From: Streptomyces sp. NRRL B-1140
Lineage (GTDB): Bacteria; Actinomycetota; Actinomycetes; Streptomycetales; Streptomycetaceae
Length of the DNA: 64,000 bases
Direction of reading: 5' to 3'
NCBI RefSeq assembly: GCF_001280065.1
Contig: NZ_LGEA01000001.1
Span: 62,001 to 126,000, forward strand
Below the pieces are notes generated by a model. The model worked only from the letters and a program-made list of their open reading frames with translations, was not told where the DNA came from and searched no databases. Numbering within the stretch: the first letter of the stretch is position 1; every line of letters starts with the position of its first letter. Made by a program: the position numbers and the translations under genes. Of this stretch, positions 1 through 11,898 are shown piece after piece.

Positions 1-1
1 G

Positions 2-499
2 ATCTCCGGCGTGTACCGCAACGAAACCGGAGAGTCCCCGAGCGTGGACCGCACCCGCACCCTGGTGTCCGCCTTCGAGGAGGCCGAGGGCCGCCGCCCG
101 CGCATCCTGGTCGCGAAGATGGGCCAGGACGGCCACGACCGCGGCCAGAAGGTGATCGCCACGGCGTTCGCCGACCTCGGTTTCGACGTGGACGTCGGCC
201 CGCTGTTCCAGACGCCCGCCGAGGTGGCCCGGCAGGCCGTCGAGGCGGACGTGCACATCGTCGGCGTCTCCTCGCTGGCGGCCGGTCACCTCACCCTCGT
301 CCCGGCGCTGCGCGAGGCGCTGGCCGAGGAGGGCCGCGAGGACATCATGATCGTGGTCGGCGGGGTGATCCCGCCGCAGGACGTGCCGACGCTGCTGGAG
401 ATGGGCGCGGCGGCCGTCTTCCCGCCCGGGACGGTGATCCCGGACGCGGCGTACGACCTGGTGCGGCGGCTGTCGGACGGCCTCGGGCACGAACTGTGA
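2..499 (+). CDS. mutB: Methylmalonyl-CoA mutase large subunit, C-terminal part (5' end outside window)
   Basis: This is the C-terminal cobalamin-binding domain of an adenosylcobalamin-dependent mutase that interconverts succinyl-CoA and methylmalonyl-CoA. The reading frame is open from base 2, so the gene starts before the window. The B12 lower-ligand motif DGHDRG (DxHxxG) is present, followed by the usual Rossmann-like run ending in a GGVIPPQD segment and a [10 protein letters not shown] tail, which fits the MutB branch better than ethylmalonyl-CoA mutase. The stop overlaps the next gene (meaB) by four bases (GTGA), so the two are translationally coupled. Assignment to the family is firm; substrate is inferred from the tail sequence and the MeaB neighbour. 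Confidence 0.9.
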   Translation: MSGVYRNETGESPSVDRTRTLVSAFEEAEGRRPRILVAKMGQDGHDRGQKVIATAFADLGFDVDVGPLFQTPAEVARQAVEADVHIVGVSSLAAGHLTLVPALREALAEEGREDIMIVVGGVIPPQDVPTLLEMGAAAVFPPGTVIPDAAYDLVRRLSDGLGHEL

Positions 500-1482
500 T
501 CGATGTCGACGCGTATGTGAAGGGCGTGCTCGACGGGAAGCGGGCGATCATCGCCCGCGCGATCACACTCGTCGAATCGACCCGGCCCCAGCACCGGGCG
601 CTGGCCCAGGAGTTGCTGACCGCGCTGCTGCCGCACAGCGGCCGGGCCCGGCGGATCGGGGTCAGCGGGGTGCCCGGCGTGGGCAAGTCGACGTTCATCG
701 ACGCGTTCGGCACGCTGCTGACCTCGCTCGGGCACCGGGTGGCGGTGCTGGCCGTCGACCCGTCCTCCAGCCGTACCGGCGGCTCCATCCTGGGCGACAA
801 GACCCGGATGGAGCGCCTGGCCGTGGATCCGGCGGCGTTCGTGCGCCCCTCCCCCACGGCGGGCACGCTGGGCGGGGTCGCCAAGGCCACCCGTGAGTCG
901 ATCGTGGTGATGGAGGCGGCCGGCTACGACGTGATCCTGGTGGAGACGGTCGGTGTCGGCCAGTCCGAGACCGCCGTCGCGAACATGGTCGACACATTTT
1001 TGCTGCTCACCCTCGCCCGCACGGGCGACCAGCTCCAGGGCATCAAGAAGGGCGTGCTGGAGCTGGCGGACGTGATCGCCGTCAACAAGGCGGACGGGCC
1101 GCACGAGCGCGACGCCCGGGCGGCCGCGCGGGAACTGGCGGGTGCCCTGCGGCTGATGCACGGCAAGGACGCGTTCTGGACGCCGCCGGTGCTGCACTGC
1201 AGCGCCCGCGAGTCGACCGGCCTGGACACGGTGTGGGAGCGCCTGGAGCAGCACCGCACGCTGCTGGACTCCACCGGCCGCCTCACCGCCAAGCGCCGTG
1301 ACCAGCAGGTCGACTGGACCTGGACCATGGTCCGCGACGAACTCCTCGGCCGCCTGCAGGCCGACCCTGCGGTACGGGCGTTGGCGCCGGTGCTGGAAGA
1401 GCAAGTCAGGGAAGGCGAGTTGACTCCGACTCTGGCGGCGGAGCGGATCCTGGGGGCGCTCGGGGGCTCCGGCACCGGGTGA
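496..1482 (+). CDS. meaB: Methylmalonyl-CoA mutase-associated GTPase MeaB
   Basis: A 328-residue G3E-type GTPase of the MeaB/ArgK family, which chaperones methylmalonyl-CoA mutase: it gates loading of adenosylcobalamin and protects or removes damaged cofactor. The Walker A motif GVPGVGKS lies at residues 58-65, the switch-region ETVGVGQSE near 150-158, and the base-recognition motif NKAD at 197-200. The GTG start overlaps the mutB stop by four bases, which fixes the start and implies co-translation. Length is normal for the family. No separate promoter is visible. Confidence 0.95.
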   Translation: MIDVDAYVKGVLDGKRAIIARAITLVESTRPQHRALAQELLTALLPHSGRARRIGVSGVPGVGKSTFIDAFGTLLTSLGHRVAVLAVDPSSSRTGGSILGDKTRMERLAVDPAAFVRPSPTAGTLGGVAKATRESIVVMEAAGYDVILVETVGVGQSETAVANMVDTFLLLTLARTGDQLQGIKKGVLELADVIAVNKADGPHERDARAAARELAGALRLMHGKDAFWTPPVLHCSARESTGLDTVWERLEQHRTLLDSTGRLTAKRRDQQVDWTWTMVRDELLGRLQADPAVRALAPVLEEQVREGELTPTLAAERILGALGGSGTG

Positions 1483-1546
1483 CTTCGCCGGCCGTCCCGA
1501 CGCCGGCCCGAAGCCTGGTCCGCATCGGGCCCGGGCAATTCGTCTC

Positions 1547-2026
1547 TCAGTCCGGCTTGGGCTTGGATCGCAGGTGCCGCATCTGGGTGTGGCTGAGATC
1601 GTGCGCCTGTCGCATGTGACGGGTGATCACCTCGAGCTCGTCCTCGGTGTGACCGTCGAGCAGCGCCTGCCACGACCGGCCGAGGTCGTCCCATACCGCG
1701 GTGACGCGGGCGACGCGCTCCGCCACCGGGGCGACCAGCACCCGCCGGCGGTCCTGCCGGTCGGGAGTGCGGACCACGTACCCGTCTCGTTCGAGACGGT
1801 CCACCAGACGTGTGGCCGAGCCTGTCGTCAGGCCCGTCATGTCGGCGATCTGCCGGACGGTGAGCGGTCCCGGCCGGGCCGTCAGCAGACTCAGACACTG
1901 CACATCGGTCGGGTGCAGACCGAGATGGTCGGCGAGAGCCTGATTGAACAGCACATACGCCGCCAGGTAGCGGCGGGACTCCATCGACAACTCCTCGTAC
2001 AGCCGGGCACGCCGCGACTCCGCCAC
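1547..2026 (-). CDS. MarR family transcriptional repressor
   Basis: A winged-helix regulator of about 159 residues. The DNA-binding core (LTVRQIADMTGLTTGSATRL, then DRLERDGYVVR and the wing DRQDRRRVLV) is typical MarR. The frame is open further upstream, but that would place the coding sequence over an operator-like palindrome. I chose GTG 2026, ten bases from an AAGGAG at 2042-2037; ATG at 1984 is the other realistic start. It is divergent from an NmrA-like gene, and three related inverted repeats lie between them, so autoregulation and repression of the neighbour are likely. The ligand is unknown. Confidence 0.85.
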   Translation of the reverse strand: MAESRRARLYEELSMESRRYLAAYVLFNQALADHLGLHPTDVQCLSLLTARPGPLTVRQIADMTGLTTGSATRLVDRLERDGYVVRTPDRQDRRRVLVAPVAERVARVTAVWDDLGRSWQALLDGHTEDELEVITRHMRQAHDLSHTQMRHLRSKPKPD

Positions 2027-2043
2027 CTGGATCACACTCCTTA

Positions 2044-2105
2044 TTGCTGCGCGACGCAGCAATCTCGTACTAGTCTGCTGCGTGACGCAGTTAATGCGCA
2101 ACGCA
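2044..2105. promoter_or_regulatory. Three related inverted repeats, probable MarR operators
   Basis: Three dyads share a TGCG-NNN-CGCA core. Site 1 is a perfect palindrome TTGCTGCG-CGA-CGCAGCAA (2044-2062). Site 2 has the core CTGCG-TGA-CGCAG (2078-2090). Site 3 is TGCG-CAA-CGCA (2095-2105). Centres lie at about 2053, 2084 and 2100. They fill the space between the two divergent starts and overlap plausible promoter elements on both strands. Confidence 0.75.
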
Positions 2106-2130
2106 GTCATTCTATCCTTGGGGGAGATCC

Positions 2131-3012
2131 ATGCTCAACGTCGCCGTCTCCGGAGCCACCGGAGCCCAGGGCGGGGCCACCGCCCGAGCCCTGCTCGCGG
2201 CCGGCCACCGAGTGCGCGCCTTGACCCGCAGTCCCGATTCGCTCGCCGCCGACACCCTCCGCGGCCTCGGGGCCGACGTCCGCCACGCCGACTTCGACGA
2301 CCGCACGTCCCTCGACGCGGCCCTCTCGGGGACGCACTCGCTCTTCGCGGTCACCACCCCGTTCGGCACCGACCCCGCCACCGAAACCCGGCAGGGCAAG
2401 GCCCTCGTCGACGCCGCGGCAGCGGCCGGCCTCACGCACGTCGTGCTCACCTCCGCCGCACACGCCGACCGCGGCACCGGCATCCCGCACTACGAGAGCA
2501 AACACCTGGTGGAGCGGCATCTGCGCGGGGCCGGAGTGCCCTGGACGGTGATCGCCCCGGCCGCGTTCATGGACAACTACACCAGCGGATGGACGCTGGA
2601 AGGGCTGCGTCAGGGCACGTTCGCCTGGCCCATGCCCGCCGACGCGCCGCTTGCTCTCATCCCCGCCGGCGACATCGGCGCGTTCGCCGCACTGGTCCTC
2701 CAGCACCGCGACGAGTTCTCCGGGCGTCGCATCGACATCGCCTCCGACGAGCTCACCCCCGCCGAGATGGCGCAGGCCCTCGCGGTGGCCACCGGCCGTC
2801 CGATCCGCCACCAGGAGGTACCCCTGACCCACGTGCGGACCCGCTCCGCGGACCTGACCGCCATGTTCGAGTACTTCACCACCTCGGGCCTCGACGTCGA
2901 CGTGACAGAGCTGCGTCGCGACCACCCCGAAGCCGGCTGGCACAGCTTCACCGACTGGGCCGCCGGCCAGGACTGGCCCAAGCTCCTGGCGCCCGCCTCG
3001 GCGGCTCAGTGA
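2131..3012 (+). CDS. NmrA-like NAD(P)-binding oxidoreductase or redox sensor
   Basis: A 293-residue atypical short-chain dehydrogenase of the NmrA/NAD(P)H:quinone oxidoreductase-like group. The N-terminus carries the nucleotide-binding glycine motif GATGAQGG (residues 8-15), then a basic LTRSPDS and an ADFDDRTSL segment as in NmrA proteins. The usual SDR catalytic Tyr-x3-Lys appears as YESKH. The start ATG follows a GGGGGAGA ribosome site. The gene is divergent from a MarR repressor and probably controlled by it, a layout often seen for quinone- or electrophile-responsive reductases. The true substrate is not deducible. Confidence 0.85.
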   Translation: MLNVAVSGATGAQGGATARALLAAGHRVRALTRSPDSLAADTLRGLGADVRHADFDDRTSLDAALSGTHSLFAVTTPFGTDPATETRQGKALVDAAAAAGLTHVVLTSAAHADRGTGIPHYESKHLVERHLRGAGVPWTVIAPAAFMDNYTSGWTLEGLRQGTFAWPMPADAPLALIPAGDIGAFAALVLQHRDEFSGRRIDIASDELTPAEMAQALAVATGRPIRHQEVPLTHVRTRSADLTAMFEYFTTSGLDVDVTELRRDHPEAGWHSFTDWAAGQDWPKLLAPASAAQ

Positions 3013-3040
3013 CCTCCCCTGCGTCACCGCACAGGGCACT

Positions 3041-4529
<1,489 letters not shown>

Positions 4530-4544
4530 CCCCGCAGCACCGCC

Positions 4545-4581
4545 GCGAGGCCGGCCCGACATCTCGTCGGGCCGGCCTCGC
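4545..4581. terminator. Strong hairpin between convergent genes
   Basis: A perfect 16-bp GC-rich stem (4545-4560 with 4566-4581) and a 5-base loop ATCTC lie just after argG and before the end of the convergent peptidase gene. There is no T-run, as is usual in Streptomyces, so it can serve both strands. Confidence 0.85.
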
Positions 4582-4626
4582 GCATGCTGTCCGCACCGCG
4601 AACGCGCCGGTTCCGCGCGGCTTCTC

Positions 4627-5316
4627 CTACCGGACCGGGGCCGACGCGCCTTCCGCGGACGCCTCTTGCGGCAAGCAGCCCTCGACCCCCACCTCCTGGC
4701 CCGTGGCGAAGGCGTCGACCCGCTCGGAGGCGCTCCCGTGGTCCCCTTCCTTCGTCCAGGGGGTCTGGTCGGCGTCCCGGACGAGGGCCGTGCGCACCTC
4801 GTCGACGTCCCCCGAGTCGAAGACGACCGTTCCGTCCTGAGCGGCACCCTCGAGTTCCGCACCGGCCAGGCAGTCCGCCTGCAACTCGGCGTCCACCGTC
4901 TGGAGTTCGGCGTCGAGGCGGTTCTGTATGGCATGACCCCACTCGTGCGCGACGACCAGGTACACGAACGCGTCCCCGTACCGGTAGCCGGAGCGCATGA
5001 GGTCGGTGTCCCAGGCGAGGTAGTCCTCGTCCGTCCTGCAGTAGAAGGCGTTGTCGTCGGCCAGCGGTTCGCCGTCGCAGGTGGGGACGTCCGCGGAGGC
5101 GCCGTCGTACTCGCCCAGGACGGTGGGCGGAACGTACGTCTCGGTGAAGAACTCGGACCAGTGGGCGTCCCAGAAGGCGTCGACGCCCTGCACGGCCGTT
5201 TCGATGTCGAGGTCCATGTCGTCGCGCGCGGGGGCCCCGTACGCGTAACCCCCCGAAACGGCCAGCAAAGCGGCTGCCAGTACCGCGCACACGCGTACCC
5301 GAAGCTGATGGGTCAT
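4627..5316 (-). CDS. Secreted neutral zinc metallopeptidase
   Basis: A 229-residue exported protein. The chosen ATG gives a standard Sec signal peptide (basic n-region, hydrophobic core residues 10-24, cleavage near AYGAPA). The zinc site HEWGH is at residues 124-128, with the downstream ELQADCLAG (144-152) typical of the YpfJ-like neutral zinc metallopeptidase family, where the Glu is the third ligand. Four cysteines (C80, C93, C149 and one near the C-terminus) could form disulfides. The frame is open further upstream, but only this start places the signal peptide at the N-terminus. Substrate unknown. Confidence 0.85.
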   Translation of the reverse strand: MTHQLRVRVCAVLAAALLAVSGGYAYGAPARDDMDLDIETAVQGVDAFWDAHWSEFFTETYVPPTVLGEYDGASADVPTCDGEPLADDNAFYCRTDEDYLAWDTDLMRSGYRYGDAFVYLVVAHEWGHAIQNRLDAELQTVDAELQADCLAGAELEGAAQDGTVVFDSGDVDEVRTALVRDADQTPWTKEGDHGSASERVDAFATGQEVGVEGCLPQEASAEGASAPVR

Positions 5317-5440
5317 GGTCGACTCCGCACCATGCCGGTGTCGCAACGCGGGCTGCGCCGTCCGTGCGTGCCCGGCGTCGCCGTGATGCCTGTCCCCACC
5401 AGTCAACGCCCTTACCGGGCCCACCGCACCCGCGGGCGCC

Positions 5441-5472
5441 GGTGCCCCGCCGGTCCGTACCGGCGGGGCACC
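5441..5472 (-). terminator. Hairpin downstream of pntB
   Basis: A perfect 14-bp stem (5441-5454 with 5459-5472) with a 4-base loop sits immediately after the stop of pntB as read on the minus strand. Confidence 0.8.
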
Positions 5473-5476
5473 GCGC

Positions 5477-6910
5477 TCAGCGCGACGTGCCGGCCATCTC
5501 CCGGACCGGCGTGTCCAGGGAGTCCAGGCCGCGCAGGATGTCCTCGACGCGCTGCCTGGCGTCGCCGAAGAGCATCTGGGTGTTCTCGCGGAAGAACAGC
5601 GGGTTCTGCACGCCCGCGTACCCGGCGGCCATCGACCGCTTGAAGACGACCACGTTCGCCGCCTCCCACACGTGCAGCACCGGCATGCCGGCGATGGGGC
5701 TGGACGGGTTGTCGGTGGCGGCCGGGTTGACCGTGTCGTTGGCGCCGATGACCAGGACGACCGACGTGGCGGCGAAGTCGTCGTTGATCTCGTCCATCTC
5801 CAGGACGATGTCGTACGGCACGTTGGCCTCGGCGAGCAGCACGTTCATGTGCCCGGGCAGCCGGCCGGCCACGGGGTGGATGCCGAAGCGCACCTCCACG
5901 CCCCGGTCGCGCAGCTTGCGCGCCAGTTCGGCGACCGGGTACTGCGCCTGCGCGACGGCCATGCCGTAGCCCGGCGTGATGATGACCGAGGTGGCGTTGC
6001 CGAGGAGTTCGGCGGTCTCCTCGGCGTTGATCTCCCGGTGCTCGCCCTGCTCGCCCTCGTCGGCGGCCGCCGCGGGGGTGCCGAAACCGCCCGCGATCAC
6101 CGAGATGAAGGAGCGGTTCATCGCCTTGCACATGATGTACGACAGGTAGGCACCGGAGGAGCCGACCAGCGCACCGGTGACGATGAGCAGGTTGTTGGCG
6201 AGCAGGAAGCCCGAAGCGGCGGCGGCCCAGCCGGAGTAGCTGTTCAGCATGGAGACCACCACCGGCATGTCACCGCCGCCGATGGAGGCGACCAGATGCG
6301 CGCCGAGGGCGAGCGCGATCACGGTGACCGCGATGAGCAGGCCCATGCTCGGGCGGGCCACGAACGCGATGGTCAGCCCCACGAAGGCGACCAGCGCGCC
6401 GATGTTGAGGACGTGCTTGCCGGGCAGCGTGAGCGGGCGGGAGTTGATGCGCGCCGAGAGCTTCAGGTAGGCGACGACGGAACCCGTGAAGGTGACGGCG
6501 CCGATGAACACCCCGATGAACACCTCGGCGTGATGGATGCCCAGCAGCGAACCCGACAGCTCGGCGTCGACGTCGAGGTAGCCGTTCCAGCCGACGAAGG
6601 TGGCGGCGAGACCGACGAGGCTGTGCATGATGGCGATCAGCTCGGGCATGCCGGTCATCTCGACCACCCGGGCCCGCCACAGGCCGACGCCCGCGCCGAG
6701 GGCCGTGGCGACGGCGATCAGGACGAGCCCGGTCGCGGTGATGCTGCGGGAGGCGAGCCCGACCGTGGCGGCGAGCGCGACGACCATGCCCGCGATGCCC
6801 CAGACGACTCCGGAGCGGGACGTCTTGTGCTGGGAGAGGCCGGCGAGGCTGAGGATGAACAGCAGCGCGGCGACGACGTAGGCGGCCTGGGCGGCCGTGT
6901 CTGTGGTCAT
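5477..6910 (-). CDS. pntB: NAD(P) transhydrogenase subunit beta
   Basis: This 477-residue subunit supplies eight or nine membrane helices (residues about 10-270) and the C-terminal NADP(H)-binding domain III of the proton-translocating transhydrogenase, which uses the proton gradient to reduce NADP with NADH. The domain III glycine motif [11 protein letters not shown] and the later [14 protein letters not shown] and [11 protein letters not shown] segments are all present. It follows pntA by six bases and ends at a hairpin, so pntAB form one transcript. Confidence 0.95.
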   Translation of the reverse strand: MTTDTAAQAAYVVAALLFILSLAGLSQHKTSRSGVVWGIAGMVVALAATVGLASRSITATGLVLIAVATALGAGVGLWRARVVEMTGMPELIAIMHSLVGLAATFVGWNGYLDVDAELSGSLLGIHHAEVFIGVFIGAVTFTGSVVAYLKLSARINSRPLTLPGKHVLNIGALVAFVGLTIAFVARPSMGLLIAVTVIALALGAHLVASIGGGDMPVVVSMLNSYSGWAAAASGFLLANNLLIVTGALVGSSGAYLSYIMCKAMNRSFISVIAGGFGTPAAAADEGEQGEHREINAEETAELLGNATSVIITPGYGMAVAQAQYPVAELARKLRDRGVEVRFGIHPVAGRLPGHMNVLLAEANVPYDIVLEMDEINDDFAATSVVLVIGANDTVNPAATDNPSSPIAGMPVLHVWEAANVVVFKRSMAAGYAGVQNPLFFRENTQMLFGDARQRVEDILRGLDSLDTPVREMAGTSR

Positions 6911-6916
6911 CCCTGA

Positions 6917-8473
6917 TCAGCCCTTCGAGAACATGCCGAGCATGCGGCGGGTGACGGCGAATCCGCCGAAGATGTTGATGCTCGCCAGCAGGATCGCGGC
7001 GAACGACAGTACGGTGACGGCGGTGTCGCCCTGCCCGATCTGCAGCAGCGCGCCGACCACCACGATGCCGGAGATGGCGTTGGTGACCGACATCAGCGGG
7101 GTGTGCAGCGCGTGGTGCACGTTGCCGATGACGTAGAAGCCGATGACGATCGCCAGGACGAACACCGTGAAGTGGCCGAGGAGTTCGCTCGGGGAGAAGG
7201 CCGTCACCAGGAACAGTGCGAGCGCTCCGGCACCGACGAGGGCGTAGGAGGACCAGGCCGGGCGGGCGGGCTTGGCGGGTGTCTGTGCGGCGGTAGGTTC
7301 CGGCTCCTTGGCCGCGGCCGGTGCGGGCGCGGCGGACACCTGGACCGGGGGCGGCGGCCAGGTCTTCTCGCCCTCGCGGACCACGGTCATCGACCGCTGC
7401 ACCACGTCGTCGAAGTCGAGGACGAGCCGGCCGTCCTTGCCCGGGGTGAGCAGCTTCATCAGGTTGACGATGTTCGTGCCGTACAACTGCGAGGCCTGGG
7501 CGGGGAGCCGGCCGGGCAGATCGGTGTACCCGATGATCGTCACGTCGTTGTCGGTGACGACCGCCTTGCCGGCGACCGTGCCCTCGACGTTGCCGCCCTG
7601 GGAGGCGGCCATGTCGACGATCACGCTGCCGGGCTTCATGCGCGCCACGTCCTCGGCCGTGATCAGCCTCGGCGCGGGACGGCCCGGGATGAGCGCGGTG
7701 GTGATGATGATGTCGACGTCGGCGGCCTGCTCGGCGTACATCTGCGCCGCGAGCCGGTTGTAGTCGTCCGAGGTGGCCTTGGCGTAGCCGTCGGTGCTCA
7801 CCTCCTGCTCGGTCGAGACCGTCAGGAACTCGCCGCCCAGGGAGCGCACCTGCTCGGCGACCTCGGGACGCGGGTCGGTGGCGCGGACCACGGCGCCGAG
7901 GCTGCGGGCCGCGCCGACCGCGGCGAGCCCGGCCACTCCCGCCCCGGCCACGAGCACCTTGGCGGGCGGCACCTTGCCGGCGGCGGTGACCTGGCCCGTG
8001 AAGAAGCGGCCGAAGGCGTGCGCGGCCTCGACCACGGCCCGGTATCCGGCGATGTTCGCCATCGAGCTGAGGACGTCCAGCGACTGGGCGCGCGAGATGC
8101 GCGGCACGGCGTCCATGGCGAGCACGGTGATCGGACGCCGTGCCAGTTCCTCGACCAGGTCCGGGTTGAGACCGGGGCTGACCAGCGCGATCAGCGTCGC
8201 CCCGTCGCGCAGGCGGCCGATCTCCTCGGTGGAGGGGGCGTTGACCTTCAGCACGATCTCCGCCTGCCACGGATCGCCGAGCCGGGCTCCCGCCTCCTCG
8301 TAGGCCGCGTCGGAGAAGCGGGACGAGGCTCCCGCCCCCGGTTCGACCGTGACGTCGTACCCGAGCGCGACGAGTCTCCCCACGGTGGCCGGCGTGGCCG
8401 CCACCCTGGTCTCGCCCGCAGTGGATTCGGCCGGTATGCCGATCCCCTGGGGTTGCGGTTCCGCTGGGACCAT
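6917..8473 (-). CDS. pntA: NAD(P) transhydrogenase subunit alpha
   Basis: This 518-residue subunit carries the NAD(H)-binding domain I (AlaDH/PNT fold, residues 1-390, with [17 protein letters not shown] as the dinucleotide motif) joined by a Pro/Ala-rich linker to a C-terminal membrane domain of about four helices (420-518). It is the E. coli-like fused form, not the split PntAA/PntAB form found in many actinobacteria. I chose ATG 8473, preceded by a GGGAGAGG; longer open sequence upstream is not conserved in character. With pntB it provides NADPH. Confidence 0.93.
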   Translation of the reverse strand: MVPAEPQPQGIGIPAESTAGETRVAATPATVGRLVALGYDVTVEPGAGASSRFSDAAYEEAGARLGDPWQAEIVLKVNAPSTEEIGRLRDGATLIALVSPGLNPDLVEELARRPITVLAMDAVPRISRAQSLDVLSSMANIAGYRAVVEAAHAFGRFFTGQVTAAGKVPPAKVLVAGAGVAGLAAVGAARSLGAVVRATDPRPEVAEQVRSLGGEFLTVSTEQEVSTDGYAKATSDDYNRLAAQMYAEQAADVDIIITTALIPGRPAPRLITAEDVARMKPGSVIVDMAASQGGNVEGTVAGKAVVTDNDVTIIGYTDLPGRLPAQASQLYGTNIVNLMKLLTPGKDGRLVLDFDDVVQRSMTVVREGEKTWPPPPVQVSAAPAPAAAKEPEPTAAQTPAKPARPAWSSYALVGAGALALFLVTAFSPSELLGHFTVFVLAIVIGFYVIGNVHHALHTPLMSVTNAISGIVVVGALLQIGQGDTAVTVLSFAAILLASINIFGGFAVTRRMLGMFSKG

Positions 8474-8691
8474 CGTCTGCCTCTCCCGTCGTTCGACTGC
8501 TTGTCCTCCTTGGTGCCCGCATCCTGCACGTTCGACGCGGCATCCGTGGCGGACCACGGTCACATGGCCGAGGAGGTCGTCCTCACACCGCCCAGGGGTT
8601 GCCGGAGAGCACATTCCGCGGTATCGGCGTGGCTCCCGGGACCGATGAGTCATGTGATGCGACACGCCATCGCCGGGCGCAGACTGAGATC

Positions 8692-10302
8692 GTGAGCAGC
8701 ACGCGCCCGGGGCGCGGCGAGGCCGCGGCCCCCTCCCGGTCAGCACCGCATCAGAGCGTCGCGCTGGCGGCGATGATGTTCGCCGTCGCCATGACGTTCA
8801 TCGACCAGACCATCGTGTCGATCGCGGCCCCGGACATCGTCCGCGAACTGGACTTGTCGTCCTCCGGCATGCAGTGGGTGGTCAACGCCTATCTGCTGGC
8901 CCTCGCGGCGTTCTTCGCTCTCGGTGGCCGTCTCGCGGACCTCTACGGGCCGCGCCGGGTCGTCGTGATCGGCACGCTGGTGTTCGTCGTCTCGTCGGTG
9001 CTGTGCGGGTGTGTTCCCGAGGGCGGTGCCGCACAGGCCTGGCTGATCGTCTTCCGGGCCACCCAGGGGCTGGGGGCTGCCCTGCTGTTCCCGGCGGCTC
9101 TGGCCGTGGTGGTGACGGTGTTCCCGGTCGAGCGGCGCGGGCGTGCCCTGGCGCTGTTCTTCGGGATCACCGGCGCGCTGACCGCCATCGGCCCGCTGCT
9201 GGGCGGCTGGCTGACCGACTGGACCTGGCGGGCCGTGTTCTGGGTCAACGTCCCGGTGGCGGTCGTGGCGCTGGTGCTGACGGCCCTGGCGCACATCCCC
9301 GACCGGCGGCGGTCCGGCACGCTGGACGTGCCGGGTGCCGTCCTCATCGCGATCGGCATGGGCCTGAGCGTCCTCGGCTTCCAGCAGGCGTTCTCGTGGG
9401 GCTGGGACAGCTGGGCGACCTGGGTGTGCATCGGGGGCGGCCTCGCGGTGCTGGCCGGGTTCGTCCGCTTCGAACGCGGGGTGGAGCATCCGCTGATCGA
9501 TCTGCGGGTCTTCCGCGACAAGGCGTTCAGCGTGGACGCGCTGGTGCTGTTCTTCGCGATGCTCGCGTTCGTCCCGCTGTTCTTCTTCGCCTCCGTCTAC
9601 GCCCAGGTGTCGCTGAGCGCCTCGCCGAACCAGGCGGCGCTGTTCCTGCTGTACATCTTCGTGGGCTTCGCGATCGCCTCCCAGTGGGGCGGCCGGATCC
9701 TCGACAAGAAGGGCGCGAGGCCGGCCCTGAAACTGGGCGGGGTGGTGGGCGCCGTCGGGTTCGCGCTCTGGGCGGGCGAACTCACCAACCTGACCATGCA
9801 CGACCAGTGGCTCTACGCGGCGCTCGCCGGGGCCGGCATCGGCTTCATCCTGGCGCCGGCGTCGACGGACGCCGTGAACCGGGCCATCGGCACCTCCTAC
9901 GGCGAGGTCACCGGCATCACCCAGACCGTGCGCAACTTCGCCGCCAGCGTGGGCATGGCGATCTACGGCACGATCCTGACGCACGTCACGACCGACAACG
10001 TCACGGGCACCCTGGAGTCCCAGGGCGTGCCCACGGGGACGGCTGAGAGCGTGGCGCGCGACGTCACCGAATCGGTCACCGGCAACGGCGACGCCCGGCC
10101 TCCCACCGGCACCGGCCCCGCCGCCGAGGCCACCCGGGACGCGATGTCGGCGATCCGCATGGACTTCGCGGAGGCCAACCAGTGGGTGTTCTACGGGATG
10201 GCCATCGCCCTGGGCATCGCCTTCCTGTGCGCTCTGCGGCACCCGGGCGGCACGGTGGACGCGAACGCGAAGGTGGAGGAACCGGTGGCGCAGGCCCGCT
10301 GA
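8692..10302 (+). CDS. MFS drug/proton antiporter, DHA2 (14-TM) family
   Basis: A 536-residue major facilitator protein with about 14 hydrophobic segments. Motif A appears as [12 protein letters not shown] and motif C-like residues as GPLLGGWL, with the family-typical [15 protein letters not shown] segment. These are features of EmrB/QacA-type multidrug exporters. GTG 8692 gives a short basic cytoplasmic N-terminus before the first helix; an in-frame ATG at 8599 would add 31 unlikely residues. It is divergent from pntA and no adjacent regulator is visible, so the exported compound cannot be guessed. Confidence 0.9.
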   Translation: MSSTRPGRGEAAAPSRSAPHQSVALAAMMFAVAMTFIDQTIVSIAAPDIVRELDLSSSGMQWVVNAYLLALAAFFALGGRLADLYGPRRVVVIGTLVFVVSSVLCGCVPEGGAAQAWLIVFRATQGLGAALLFPAALAVVVTVFPVERRGRALALFFGITGALTAIGPLLGGWLTDWTWRAVFWVNVPVAVVALVLTALAHIPDRRRSGTLDVPGAVLIAIGMGLSVLGFQQAFSWGWDSWATWVCIGGGLAVLAGFVRFERGVEHPLIDLRVFRDKAFSVDALVLFFAMLAFVPLFFFASVYAQVSLSASPNQAALFLLYIFVGFAIASQWGGRILDKKGARPALKLGGVVGAVGFALWAGELTNLTMHDQWLYAALAGAGIGFILAPASTDAVNRAIGTSYGEVTGITQTVRNFAASVGMAIYGTILTHVTTDNVTGTLESQGVPTGTAESVARDVTESVTGNGDARPPTGTGPAAEATRDAMSAIRMDFAEANQWVFYGMAIALGIAFLCALRHPGGTVDANAKVEEPVAQAR

Positions 10303-10328
10303 CGGGCGGCGTCAACGCGCGCCGCCCG
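10303..10328 (+). terminator. Hairpin after the MFS exporter gene
   Basis: A 9-bp perfect GC stem (10303-10311 with 10320-10328) and an 8-base loop start right at the stop codon of the exporter gene. Confidence 0.7.
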
Positions 10329-10531
10329 CAGTGCTGATCGGCGACGGGGTGCACCACCGTCGCCCCGCCGCGCAGCATGGCCTCGGCCGCTGCCCCGGCA
10401 CGGCCCTGCCCGACCGTCGTACCGGCACCGCACAGGGCGCCCGGTCCTGGAGCCCTCTCACGCCTGGTGACGGGACGGGCCATGACCGTAATGCCCTGAA
10501 TGTCTTCCTGCTGTCCGGGCACTCAGGGCTT

Positions 10532-11458
10532 GTGCACACACAACAGGGCAAGCGACCGCGCAGGGTGCTGCTCACCGGGTGGTTCAGCTTCCAGGACCGG
10601 GAGGCGACCGCCGGGGACGTACTGGCCCTGCGCCGGGTGGAGGACGTGCTGCGGGGGACGGGCATCCCCTACGACGTCGCCTGGAGCCCCCGCTTCCGTC
10701 CGGAGGCTTTGCATCTGGACCGGCTGTGGCCCGAGGACTACACCCATCTCGTGTTCGTGTGCGGCCCGCTGCACGGGCCGCAGGTGGAGGAGCTGCACCG
10801 GAGGTTCGCGCACTGCGTGCGGATCGCCGTCGGCACCTCGGTGATCGACCCCGGCAGCTCGGCCGTGACCGGCTTCCACCGTGTGCTGCCCCGGGACGGA
10901 CCGGACAGCGAGCCGGTGGAGGACCTCGCGGCCCGCGCCCCGGACGTGCCGGCGCGGCCCGTGGTCGGGGTGATCCTCGCGCACGGACAGCACGAGTACG
11001 GGCAGTTGCGGCGACACGGGCAGGTCGCCGAGGAGGTGACGCGCTGGCTGGCCGCGAAGGACTGCGGCAGGCTGGAGCTGGAGACCCGGCTGGACACGCA
11101 CGACTGGCACCTGAGCGCCACGCCCGCGCAACTGCAGTCCGTGCTGGCCCGGCTGGACCTGGTCGTCACCGACCGGCTGCACGGGCTCGTGATCGCGCTG
11201 CGGGTGGGCACGCCGGTGCTGGCCGTCGACCCCGTCGCGGGCGGCGCCAAGCTGACCGCGCAGGCCCGTGCCTGCGGCTGGCCCGCGCTGGTGCCCGCCG
11301 AGCGGCTGGACGTGCGGCAGTTGGACCGCTGGTGGGACTGGTGCCTGACCGGCGGCCGGGTGACCGCGCGGCAGATCCGCGACGGATTCCGCGAGGGCAC
11401 GGTGCCGGACAGCGCGGACCGGCTCGTCGAGGCTCTGGCGCGCCCGGTGCCCGGTTAG
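10532..11458 (+). CDS. Polysaccharide pyruvyl transferase family protein
   Basis: A 308-residue protein with the fold cues of the PS_pyruv_trans (WcaK/CsaB-like) family: an N-terminal RRVLLTGWFSF strand-turn, a mid-protein VVGVILAHGQHE, and the hallmark VVTDRLHGLVIALRVGTPVLAVD near residues 210-235, where the DRLHG binds phosphate or nucleotide. Family members add pyruvate ketals to cell-wall sugars or act as glycosyltransferase relatives. GTG 10532 is my choice because it starts just before the first strand; the frame is open to 10331. It precedes the glycosyltransferase island, so a wall or exopolysaccharide role is plausible. Confidence 0.7.
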   Translation: MHTQQGKRPRRVLLTGWFSFQDREATAGDVLALRRVEDVLRGTGIPYDVAWSPRFRPEALHLDRLWPEDYTHLVFVCGPLHGPQVEELHRRFAHCVRIAVGTSVIDPGSSAVTGFHRVLPRDGPDSEPVEDLAARAPDVPARPVVGVILAHGQHEYGQLRRHGQVAEEVTRWLAAKDCGRLELETRLDTHDWHLSATPAQLQSVLARLDLVVTDRLHGLVIALRVGTPVLAVDPVAGGAKLTAQARACGWPALVPAERLDVRQLDRWWDWCLTGGRVTARQIRDGFREGTVPDSADRLVEALARPVPG

Positions 11459-11562
11459 CTCGGCGGCCCCACGGGGCACCCGCTTGTACGTCCCCCGCTG
11501 TACTTCCCCGCCGCACGTCCCCCCGGGAGGAGAGACGGTCCGGCCGCCCGGAAGGAGAGAGC

Positions 11563-11883
11563 GTGTCCATCGGCCGACTTCCCGAGAACGAGCAGCGCAT
11601 CCTCGATGAGATGGAACGGGCCCTGCGCCGCGACCGTCGCCTCGACCGCAAGCTGCGCACCCATCGAGTGAGCCGCCGCCCCGACCCCGCCCGCGTCCTG
11701 GCCCGTCTGGCGTCCTATCGCCCTCGCGTCTGGACCGTGGCGGTCCTCTTCGCGATCTCCACCGGGCTGATGGTGGCCGGGATCGTCACGTCCGAGCCCG
11801 GAGTGATCTGGGCGTTCGCCGCGATATGGCCCCTGACGATGTTCGCCGGGTTCCGGCTGATGTGCAGGTGGTGCGGGAGCTGA
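11563..11883 (+). CDS. DUF3040-type small membrane protein
   Basis: A 106-residue protein: an acidic/basic N-terminal helix (residues 1-40, LPENEQRILDEMERALRRD, the DUF3040 signature), then two hydrophobic helices (about 52-72 and 78-97). The function of the family is unknown; it is abundant in actinobacteria. The GTG start follows a clear GAAGGAGAGA. It stands 104 bases after the pyruvyl-transferase-like gene and is convergent with the GT9 gene, leaving only 15 bases between stops. Confidence 0.8.
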   Translation: MSIGRLPENEQRILDEMERALRRDRRLDRKLRTHRVSRRPDPARVLARLASYRPRVWTVAVLFAISTGLMVAGIVTSEPGVIWAFAAIWPLTMFAGFRLMCRWCGS

Positions 11884-11898
11884 GCGCGACGCGGGCCG

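Noticed and set aside
1483..1546. Hairpin-like GCCGGC repeats between meaB and the MarR gene
   Set aside because: The arms do not pair without large mismatches; not called as a terminator.
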